Below are positions 50,551-56,337 of a stretch of 56,337 bases of DNA, piece after piece. This DNA is from a virus: positions 1 to 56,337 of the IMG/VR virus record IMGVR_UViG_3300050821_001742. The stretch is one strand, 5' to 3'. The notes under the pieces were generated by a model. It had not been told where the DNA came from. It saw only the letters and a list, made by a program, of their open reading frames with translations, and did not search any database. Numbering within the stretch: position 1 is the first letter of the stretch; every line of letters starts with the position of its first letter. Position numbers and translations under genes: made by a program.

Positions 50551-50768
50551 GACGGCTCTCCAGGCCCAGCAGTTCCCGCTCGCTTGGAATTTGCTCGGAT
50601 ATCCGCGTAGCTGTGCCCCTCAACCGAGACGGCGCCGGCTACCGCGCGGAGTTGGGAGATCGTATTGCGGAGACGTTCAATCTCATCGATCGCCTCTTTG
50701 ATTACCTCAAAATCTTCCTCATCGTCAGTGCCATGCCATGCCCTGAGTTTTTCAACAATATCCGTCAT
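50547..50768 (-). CDS. small coiled-coil hypothetical protein
   Basis: 73 residues. An acidic loop (GTDDEEDFE) leads into a coiled coil (EIERLRNTISQLRA). Such short proteins are common in rhizobial phages. ATGA overlap with the gene upstream. Confidence 0.5.
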   Translation of the reverse strand: MTDIVEKLRAWHGTDDEEDFEVIKEAIDEIERLRNTISQLRAVAGAVSVEGHSYADIRANSKRAGTAGPGEPS

Positions 50769-51166
50769 TTCCAGTTCTCCGTGTTCATCGCAAAGGGGCT
50801 GCCCCACGCTTCAATGAGGGTCTTCTCTGCTTGCTCGCGCTCAGGATCATTCACCACAGACCATTCAACGATTTTTGGCTTGTGTACAATGCCTGTCCAA
50901 TTGTCTGGCATGATAGGTGACCATTCAACAGTCTTTGGCGGATGTACAATGGATAGCCAATTCTCCGGCGTCTCAATAAAATATACGCCGCGCTCGCGCT
51001 CATGAGTTCGCAACTTATGGATCTCAGCCAGCGCCTCAGCGCAGATAGCCGATATAGCCGTTCCCCAATTGTTGGTTGATCCCAATTCAGGCCCAAGCTC
51101 GGCAGGCCACATCTGGCCCGGCTTAAGATTCGCGACCAGTTCAAGCTTCCTCGTGATGTCCATCAT
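50765..51166 (-). CDS. hypothetical protein with tandem internal repeat
   Basis: 133 residues. Two 20-residue repeats near 73-112 read P-E/D-NW-x-x-IVH-x-PK-x-VEWS. The underlying DNA repeats with a 60-base period. Start at ATG overlapping the upstream stop. Function unknown. Confidence 0.5.
   Translation of the reverse strand: MMDITRKLELVANLKPGQMWPAELGPELGSTNNWGTAISAICAEALAEIHKLRTHERERGVYFIETPENWLSIVHPPKTVEWSPIMPDNWTGIVHKPKIVEWSVVNDPEREQAEKTLIEAWGSPFAMNTENWK
50861..50980. repeat. 60-bp tandem repeat, two copies
   Basis: Units begin at 50861 and 50921 with the same CCATTCAAC and share about 80 percent of the first 49 bases, with TGTACAATG conserved. In frame (20 codons), so copy number could change without frameshift. 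Confidence 0.65.
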
Positions 51167-51327
51167 TTGGGATCCTCTGATTTTTCGCCGCTTACCCACG
51201 CATACAGCTTCTGGGCATCGGCCAAAAGCTCATCGTTTGTAACCGGAACTTCCGTCATTCCATTCGCAAACTTCGTCCGAGGAACAGCACGCAAGCATTC
51301 AAGTTTTGTCACCTCAGTCTCATTCAT
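51163..51327 (-). CDS. small hypothetical protein
   Basis: 54 residues with ATG close to the upstream stop. Helical C-terminus, no motif. An in-frame ATG at 51336 is an alternative start. Confidence 0.5.
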   Translation of the reverse strand: MNETEVTKLECLRAVPRTKFANGMTEVPVTNDELLADAQKLYAWVSGEKSEDPK

Positions 51328-51550
51328 TGGTCTCATCCTCTCGTTTCGTAAATGAAAACCCACCGTTCTTCACATGCTCGTGGAAAAACTTGCCGATGCT
51401 CTCTCCAGCATCATGCGCAGCCATCATCCGGTCATGCAGTTCCTTCGGTACGTCCGGGTAGTCATAGGTTGCGCTACTACGGAATTTCACGGTTAGCTGC
51501 TTGCCGTCATGGTCTACCGCAGCAATCGTGCTGGATTTGATCTCGGTCAT
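51320..51550 (-). CDS. KTSC-domain protein
   Basis: 76 residues. The pattern SSTIAAVDHDGKQLTVKF, YDYPDVP, then a helix and GKFFHEHVK follows the KTSC domain, a small fold found alone in phages and fused to other domains in bacteria, with suspected RNA-processing links. ATG overlaps the terminase stop. Confidence 0.65.
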   Translation of the reverse strand: MTEIKSSTIAAVDHDGKQLTVKFRSSATYDYPDVPKELHDRMMAAHDAGESIGKFFHEHVKNGGFSFTKREDETNE

Positions 51551-54135
51551 GCTGACCTCCTGCTGAAACCCGGATACATGGGCTTTTTAGGTGCCCCACG
51601 ATGCCTCACTGCATCCAACTCCTGTGCCCGGCGCTCCTCATCGCTGCGAATCAGGCCGGTGTCACGGAGATGCTTGATTGCCTGCGTCATTGCATCACAA
51701 TTATGAACCAAAATTCCATTGGCGTAATAACAATGCGCACCTTCAACTGTGAGATTGTATACGGGCTGCATGTCTTCGGTCCTTCTTTTTCCTATTGGAG
51801 TCGACATTTTGACAAATCGGCGAACAAAATATTCGGCGGCGGTTTCTAATATCGTACTCCGCTCCACAGATAATGCAGTTCCCCCTACCAACAACGGGGT
51901 GGTTATCAAAAACCTTTCCAGACTGATGCAGACTTTCGAAAGCATGCTTCCGGTGCCATTCTCTGCCTTCCTCGGATCTGTGCCACGCCGCTGCCATCGG
52001 CCTAATATCTTCGATGTGTTTGCGTAAGCGCTCAAGACCATTCTTTTTAGGCATCCTTCGATGCACGCCCATCGGTAAACACTCAAGATTAGAAGGCTCG
52101 AAATTGAAAGTATTGTAATCGATATGATGAACATCGTGGCCTTTTGGAACCAAACAGGAGTGGTGATGTTCCCAGATCGCGACATGAAGCCCTTTTGCTT
52201 TTTTGCGTCCAACATTTCTGGATGATTGCGAGAGATAATATCTTCTCTTTCCGCCCATCCTTCGATAAACGACCCCGTTAAATTCGATCTCATCCGGCGC
52301 GCTGTGTTCATCATATCGCATAGATTTACCTTCGAAAGCTTCGTAGCCTGAGTGGTACTATCAATTGCGACAAAACCAAAGTCAAATGTAAAAATTGGGT
52401 GATTCGGCGTAGCCAATAACCCATGTCTTTCAATGATGCTACGCATTCCAGTCATGCCCGTAGCGGTTACTTTATGCCATCCAATTGGAGTTAAAACTTT
52501 GTCTTCTAATCGAATGTTTTCAATCGGGACATTACCGCGCAATGTAGCAATCATAGTGCCAGCAGCAAAACACAAATCGTCATGCGCCCCATACGGGAAA
52601 ATAGCCATATTATCAATTACACGGGTCGCCCACTCCCGATCAGGCGCATAGATCATCTCCTGTGAGAACGAAGCCTGAACTGCCAAGACACGGGCGTACT
52701 TATCGCCCTTTGGTTCCACGAGCTGAATAGTCCATCCCTCTCGACCATGCGAATTGCGCAATGATTGAGCTGCAGAGATCCCTGACGCCTTACTCTCGAT
52801 CAGTAGCTTATCCGCCTTGAACCGCTTGCACGTATCCGCGACCCATTCAATCAGTCCCCAGTGGGGCATACAGCGGCGCCGGTACATCGATTCATGTTCG
52901 TTGGGATCAACGTCCATCCGAGGCCCGGAGAACTCCAGCCGCTTCTCCCAAGCGTGCACAAGCATGGCACGGTTATAGCCGTGTTCATTCTGGAACACGC
53001 CAAGGATAACCAATGCGCTCGGATCATTCTTTTCTTCCTCGGTGTAGGCACCGTCCAAGCTCGCCACGATGTACTCAAACGGCGGGAACTTCTGCCCATC
53101 ATTGGTCATGTAGACCTCAGCCGGCATCCACCATTCACGCTTGATCAGGCCGCCGCCGCGGGCCTCGGGGGTTTGCTGGAGCTGCGAAGCTGTTGCGAAT
53201 GGGCCAAGTTCAATTTTCAGGCTCTGAACCGATCTCTCGGAAAACCGCTCAGACCAAGCCAATTCCCCTTCGCAATCCTCCTGATTCGGTCGCCACCGCG
53301 GATCAACCCAGCCGATCGATGTCGTATATGGGTCGCCGTTCTCGTCAGCCTGCCAAACAAACTCCATTGGTATGCAGAGATGGGTATATGGCAGGTTCAA
53401 TCGCAGGATCTCGCCCGACACATCCGCCTCACCCACCCGTTGCGATATGACGATTTTGGCATCGGTTTCCATGTTGTTGAGCCGAGACGACAGCGATTCC
53501 CGAAACCATCGGTTTGTCTCATCCATGACCGCCTTGGATTCGCTCTCTTTCACGTTATTTAAATCATCACAGATCGCTCGATTGCCGCGTTTGCCAGTGA
53601 CCGAGCCTGTAACCGAGCTCGCGAGCTTCCAGCCATGCTTTCGGTTGGAAACCATCGTCATGCCGTTCTGGCGGATCGCGACATGAGGATACATGGCCTG
53701 ATAATCGGGCGACGACACCAGATCACCGAATCTCTGATTGTCGCGCTCGGTATTGCTTGAGCTATACGAGAACGTCACATATCGAAGATGGGCGAGGTCC
53801 ATCGCCCCCCATTCCCATGCTGGCCAAAACACATTGGTCAACAGCGACTTCATCGCTCCAGGGAACACATTGATCAGGAGATTGGTTATCTCGCCGTAAG
53901 TCACCGCCTCAAGGTGCTCACAGATTGCCTCCAGGACCCACCCATCCACGAATGGCGTGCCAGGCTCCAGCACATGCCAGAAGTACCGCACGAAGCTCAG
54001 CAGGCCGCCCTGCCATACCCCATCCTCATCCCGGTAACCTCTGGTCTGGTGCTCGACCTTGGCTATCCTGCGGCGCTTCTCGGCTAAGGCTGCGTTGAAG
54101 CGCTCAAGATCGGCACGAGGGATGGGGCGGTTCAC
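51547..54135 (-). CDS. terminase large subunit interrupted by an intein
   Basis: 862 codons from a GTG overlapping the upstream stop. ATPase domain: Walker A-like FPGAMKS (91-97), Walker B RAICDD (186-191). The RNase H-like nuclease starts near 380 (ASLDGA) and ends with the HDD motif (518-520). Residues 522-812 are an intein, starting at Cys522 and ending His-Asn before Cys813. After splicing the enzyme would have 571 residues, normal for the family, with HDD directly joined to a CDAMTQAIKHLRD helix. Cuts and pumps genome DNA into the head. Confidence 0.85.
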   Translation of the reverse strand: MNRPIPRADLERFNAALAEKRRRIAKVEHQTRGYRDEDGVWQGGLLSFVRYFWHVLEPGTPFVDGWVLEAICEHLEAVTYGEITNLLINVFPGAMKSLLTNVFWPAWEWGAMDLAHLRYVTFSYSSSNTERDNQRFGDLVSSPDYQAMYPHVAIRQNGMTMVSNRKHGWKLASSVTGSVTGKRGNRAICDDLNNVKESESKAVMDETNRWFRESLSSRLNNMETDAKIVISQRVGEADVSGEILRLNLPYTHLCIPMEFVWQADENGDPYTTSIGWVDPRWRPNQEDCEGELAWSERFSERSVQSLKIELGPFATASQLQQTPEARGGGLIKREWWMPAEVYMTNDGQKFPPFEYIVASLDGAYTEEEKNDPSALVILGVFQNEHGYNRAMLVHAWEKRLEFSGPRMDVDPNEHESMYRRRCMPHWGLIEWVADTCKRFKADKLLIESKASGISAAQSLRNSHGREGWTIQLVEPKGDKYARVLAVQASFSQEMIYAPDREWATRVIDNMAIFPYGAHDDLCFAAGTMIATLRGNVPIENIRLEDKVLTPIGWHKVTATGMTGMRSIIERHGLLATPNHPIFTFDFGFVAIDSTTQATKLSKVNLCDMMNTARRMRSNLTGSFIEGWAEREDIISRNHPEMLDAKKQKGFMSRSGNITTPVWFQKATMFIISITILSISSLLILSVYRWACIEGCLKRMVLSAYANTSKILGRWQRRGTDPRKAENGTGSMLSKVCISLERFLITTPLLVGGTALSVERSTILETAAEYFVRRFVKMSTPIGKRRTEDMQPVYNLTVEGAHCYYANGILVHNCDAMTQAIKHLRDTGLIRSDEERRAQELDAVRHRGAPKKPMYPGFSRRSA
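51700..52572 (-). other. intein in terminase large subunit (291 residues)
   Basis: Block A starts at Cys1 (CFAAGTMIAT). Block B is TPNH (55-58). Blocks F and G are VYNLTVEGAHCYYANGILVHN followed by Cys+1. All residues for class 1 splicing are present. The section from about residue 84 to 277 is covered by an HNH gene in another frame, so the intein frame there encodes an unrecognisable but stop-free sequence. Confidence 0.85.
51743..52321 (-). CDS. HNH endonuclease nested in the intein in another frame
   Basis: 192 residues. HNH core 46-89 (HVAIWEHHHS, then HDVHHIDYN, NFEPSNLECL). A four-Cys zinc finger at 149-170 (CIIC and CSPIC). GAAGG lies seven bases before the ATG, which is inside the intein coding sequence in the +2 frame. 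The stop TGA lies 43 bases before the intein end and the last 10 codons overlap the intein's block F. It would be translated independently of the terminase. Likely the homing enzyme for this intein. Confidence 0.8.
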   Translation of the reverse strand: MRYDEHSAPDEIEFNGVVYRRMGGKRRYYLSQSSRNVGRKKAKGLHVAIWEHHHSCLVPKGHDVHHIDYNTFNFEPSNLECLPMGVHRRMPKKNGLERLRKHIEDIRPMAAAWHRSEEGREWHRKHAFESLHQSGKVFDNHPVVGRGNCIICGAEYDIRNRRRIFCSPICQNVDSNRKKKDRRHAARIQSHS

Positions 54136-54362
54136 GGCTCTGTACGGATGGCTTTGGCGACAATGAGACTTTTGATGTGCTCAATGACACGGCTGCCGGT
54201 AGCTTGACCTCGTGGATAATCAATATCTCTGATTGTTTCCATGGACTTCTCAGCCAAACGCAAGGCCTCATCGAGATTTCCCTTGCTCTCTTGCCGTTGG
54301 GCAAGATCCATCAATTCCATGGCAACTCTAATGTTTTGTTCGTCGCGCCATTCATCGCTCAT
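54132..54362 (-). CDS. small hypothetical protein
   Basis: 76 residues, helical, with a DEWRDEQNIR start and a TPR-like helix (SKGNLDEALRLAEKSM). Overlaps both the HTH gene upstream and the terminase start. Could be a terminase accessory. Confidence 0.5.
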   Translation of the reverse strand: MSDEWRDEQNIRVAMELMDLAQRQESKGNLDEALRLAEKSMETIRDIDYPRGQATGSRVIEHIKSLIVAKAIRTEP

Positions 54363-54528
54363 CAGTTCTTGCCTTCTTGCGCCGCGCCAGCGCCTGCCTG
54401 ATTGCTGCATTGACGTGGCTGGGGCTGATGCTCAGCCGCTCGGCAATGGCCCAGTTGGGCATGCCCTTCTCGTGCAGCGCTAGGGCGCGATCGCACTTTG
54501 GCACGTTGTTTGGCTTGGGAGGGCTCAT
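54352..54528 (-). CDS. small helix-turn-helix protein, candidate small terminase
   Basis: 58 residues. A helix-turn-helix is visible: GMPNWAIAERLSISPSHV (22-39), then a basic helix (IRQALARRKKAR). Small DNA-binding proteins of this type precede large terminase genes, but it is too short for a full small terminase with an oligomerisation domain. Confidence 0.5.
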   Translation of the reverse strand: MSPPKPNNVPKCDRALALHEKGMPNWAIAERLSISPSHVNAAIRQALARRKKARTDER

Positions 54529-54776
54529 GGCTTTAGAGCCTCGTCAATCATGGCCTGCCACCGCGTTAAATCATCCTCAATCGAAAAAGCGGTAGCAAGC
54601 ATTTCCACCGTTGGCACCCTCAAGGCTTCAATAGCGGTCTGGGCATCGCTCAGGCGCTCCTCGATATGGGTTTTTGACATCTCTGGGCTGCGCCAATGGG
54701 TCAAAATTCGACCATATAACCGAACCTGCTGCGCAAGTGACAGTGCGCTCGCCACCCGCTCAACCATCTCCTTCAT
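54525..54776 (-). CDS. hypothetical protein
   Basis: 83 residues, helical. The ATG at 54776 overlaps the stop of the small membrane gene upstream. No motif recognised. Confidence 0.5.
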   Translation of the reverse strand: MKEMVERVASALSLAQQVRLYGRILTHWRSPEMSKTHIEERLSDAQTAIEALRVPTVEMLATAFSIEDDLTRWQAMIDEALKP

Positions 54777-54856
54777 GCGAACAACTCCCATGCAACCACA
54801 GCCCAGAATGCAGCATGGATCACCACGGTAAGGGCTTGGTATCGCAGGAGGGTCAT
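54773..54856 (-). CDS. 27-residue membrane peptide
   Basis: One Val/Ala/Trp helix after a short polar start. ATGA overlaps on both sides support it despite its length. Role unknown. Confidence 0.4.
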   Translation of the reverse strand: MTLLRYQALTVVIHAAFWAVVAWELFA

Positions 54857-55134
54857 GCCCGAACCTTCGTATTTGTCAGCATATTCGTGAAGACGGAAAT
54901 ATCGGTCTTGCGCTCAACGACAGGGCGGAAAAGTCGCGCGGGCCAAGCATTGCATCTCCATCCGCAAGGATGAGGATTGCCCAGTAAATCTATGCTGAGG
55001 AAAGGGAATGCTGGTAAATCCTCCGGGGGACAGGCTGGGCATCTAGCGGAGATAATATAGACTTGCCCCTTGTTGAGGTAACCATAGTGGTCAATCTCCA
55101 CACAAACCATTTTCTGCCCCACCCTGAACATCAT
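54853..55134 (-). CDS. conserved hypothetical protein
   Basis: 93 residues. VGQKMVCVEIDHYG opening (SH3-like strands), CPAC at about 31-34 and a C-terminal FRPVVERKTDISVF, a tail I have seen in small proteins of rhizobial phages. Two ATG codons are possible starts. Confidence 0.55.
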   Translation of the reverse strand: MMFRVGQKMVCVEIDHYGYLNKGQVYIISARCPACPPEDLPAFPFLSIDLLGNPHPCGWRCNAWPARLFRPVVERKTDISVFTNMLTNTKVRA

Positions 55135-55304
55135 TTCCGTTCTCCATTTGCTTCCGCCGCCTTGAGGAGCCATTCCTCTGCCCAAGCTCGGTCTCCGTTG
55201 TAGTATTCGTCAATCGCCAGAACTGCAGCATCTAGGGCGACGCTCAGATCAGCGAGGCGCTGTCTTGCAGAGGCTGGTTCGTGGTCGCATGCGTGGTGTC
55301 TCAT
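55131..55304 (-). CDS. small hypothetical protein
   Basis: 57 residues from the ATG fused to the upstream stop; an in-frame ATG at 55331 with a GGAAG site is an alternative. Helical, acidic C-terminus. Not recognised. Confidence 0.45.
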   Translation of the reverse strand: MRHHACDHEPASARQRLADLSVALDAAVLAIDEYYNGDRAWAEEWLLKAAEANGERK

Positions 55305-55432
55305 CGGAGGGACGACCTCTGCATCAGCCATGGCGTCGGCTTCCAGTTGCGTGTTTTCCGAAACCAACGCACAGCGCGGAAGGCCGCGGTCGCGAGCGTG
55401 ATCCCGCCTATCAGTGCAAAGAAATTGATCAT
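55301..55432 (-). CDS. small membrane protein
   Basis: 43 residues: hydrophobic helix (1-21), then a basic, Trp-rich tail (RWFRKTRNWKP). Joined to neighbours by ATGA on both sides. Typical of unknown short phage membrane proteins. Confidence 0.5.
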   Translation of the reverse strand: MINFFALIGGITLATAAFRAVRWFRKTRNWKPTPWLMQRSSLR

Positions 55433-55665
55433 GGATGAGCATTCCGATCGCAGTAGTCATCAACTCCGGCATTGGCAAGATTTGGCCGCTTGCTCAGAGG
55501 AGTCGCAGCCGCATAGCAAAATCCTCGGATCCAATCGGCATCAACCGCAGCTTGAGACCGGTTCAATGGTACATCCTGAAGAAAACCGACATACCAACCA
55601 CCAGCCATAAACCCAAAGGTGAACACTACAAACCATGAGAAAACGATGGCGTGTTTGATGTTCAT
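55429..55665 (-). CDS. single-pass membrane or exported protein
   Basis: 78 residues. An N-terminal hydrophobic helix (6-30) without a clear cleavage site is followed by a soluble part with Cys. Coupled to small membrane genes on both sides. Confidence 0.5.
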   Translation of the reverse strand: MNIKHAIVFSWFVVFTFGFMAGGWYVGFLQDVPLNRSQAAVDADWIRGFCYAAATPLSKRPNLANAGVDDYCDRNAHP

Positions 55666-55778
55666 TTACGCTGTTCCTGCTGTCGTTTCCTAAATTCAAT
55701 GCCGATTGAACACCAGAGCGGCACGCCATATCCAACCGATATGCCTATCAGAAGCCAACCTAGATCGCGCACGCTCAT
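55662..55778 (-). CDS. 38-residue membrane protein
   Basis: One helix (residues 7-27, Gly/Leu/Ile-rich), then a basic, Gln-rich tail. Start and stop overlap neighbours. Role unknown. Confidence 0.45.
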   Translation of the reverse strand: MSVRDLGWLLIGISVGYGVPLWCSIGIEFRKRQQEQRK

Positions 55779-56103
55779 GTCTTGCTCTCCTTCTGCCGGC
55801 GCTTGCGCATGTATTCCTTCATGTATGCTCGATGATACTCAGTGCGGTCAAACTTCGGTTTGGCTTCCGACGAGCTGGCCTTGATACCAACTGACTCTGA
55901 CGGGATTTTAACCCGCGCCCTAAGCCCCTGGGTGGGACCCCGCTCTGGCTGAGCTACAGAACCGGCCTCAAGCTCGGGACGACGCAATCCCACTCGCGTC
56001 GCGACTTTGCCATCTTGGCCTTCGCGTCCTTCCGCGATGCCGTCAGAACTATTGCGGGAAGCGGCCTTAGCCGCCCCCAATGCTTTGATCTGGTCTAGCT
56101 TAC

Positions 56104-56107
<4 letters not shown>
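55775..56107 (-). CDS. basic hypothetical protein
   Basis: 110 residues. Helical N-terminus, disordered middle, basic aromatic C-terminal helix (YHRAYMKEYMRKRRQKE), a tail found in many small phage proteins and likely to bind nucleic acid. Start overlaps the upstream stop. Confidence 0.5.

Positions 56108-56337
<230 letters not shown>

Noticed and set aside
52861-53562. 233-codon plus-strand frame opposite terminase
   Set aside because: Shadow of the conserved ATPase and nuclease coding sequence.
51547-54135. Idea that the terminase is simply split or frameshifted by an HNH gene
   Set aside because: The terminase frame is intact over 862 codons and all splicing residues are present, so an intein explains it better.

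Overview
The window is part of a tailed-phage genome (Caudoviricetes), most likely a short-tailed podovirus-type virus of an alphaproteobacterium, probably in the Hyphomicrobiales/Bradyrhizobium sphere. The support is a GcrA-family protein (a family of Alphaproteobacteria and their phages), a complete head module (terminase, portal, scaffold-like protein, HK97-type capsid), a P22 gp4/gp10-like tail hub and adaptor set, long ejection-type proteins, and no tape measure or sheath. I see no integrase, repressor, polymerase, helicase or tRNA gene, so replication genes must lie outside the window or be unrecognised here.

Layout: positions 26-9578 are a rightward unit of about 25 short, tightly overlapping genes. 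It holds a candidate single-strand annealing recombinase, the GcrA-like regulator, zinc-ribbon proteins, a MazG-like domain protein and many unknowns. A 40-bp element repeated at 2071 and 7302 is its most obvious regulatory sequence. From 56337 down to 9520 almost everything is one leftward late unit. In transcription order it has: small accessory genes (56.3-54.1 kb); terminase large subunit carrying an intein (54.1-51.5 kb); small genes; portal (49.4-47.2 kb); a motif-rich basic protein; a GroES-like protein; scaffold-like protein; two glycosyltransferases; an intrinsic terminator near 38.35 kb; decoration-type protein and major capsid protein; virion surface proteins, several with Sec-type signal peptides; adaptor, fibre, collar and hub proteins (30.6-22.0 kb); ejection proteins (19.8-13.9 kb); and a lysis region (13.9-9.5 kb). 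The two units converge and overlap tail to tail at about 9.55 kb.

The most unusual feature is in the terminase. A 291-residue intein sits directly behind the HDD motif of the nuclease domain. Inside it, on the same strand but in another reading frame and with its own Shine-Dalgarno, lies a 192-codon HNH endonuclease. Both frames are open across the whole overlap. Four further HNH genes interrupt the late unit beside the portal, both sides of the capsid gene, and at the start of an ejection-protein gene, where the insertion seems to have copied that gene's start. Other oddities are two ejection-protein reading frames separated only by one in-frame amber codon, a major capsid gene whose only well-placed start is ATT, and a short basic Gly-Gly motif shared by six virion-module proteins. 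All functional names rest on reading the translations by eye; no database search was possible.
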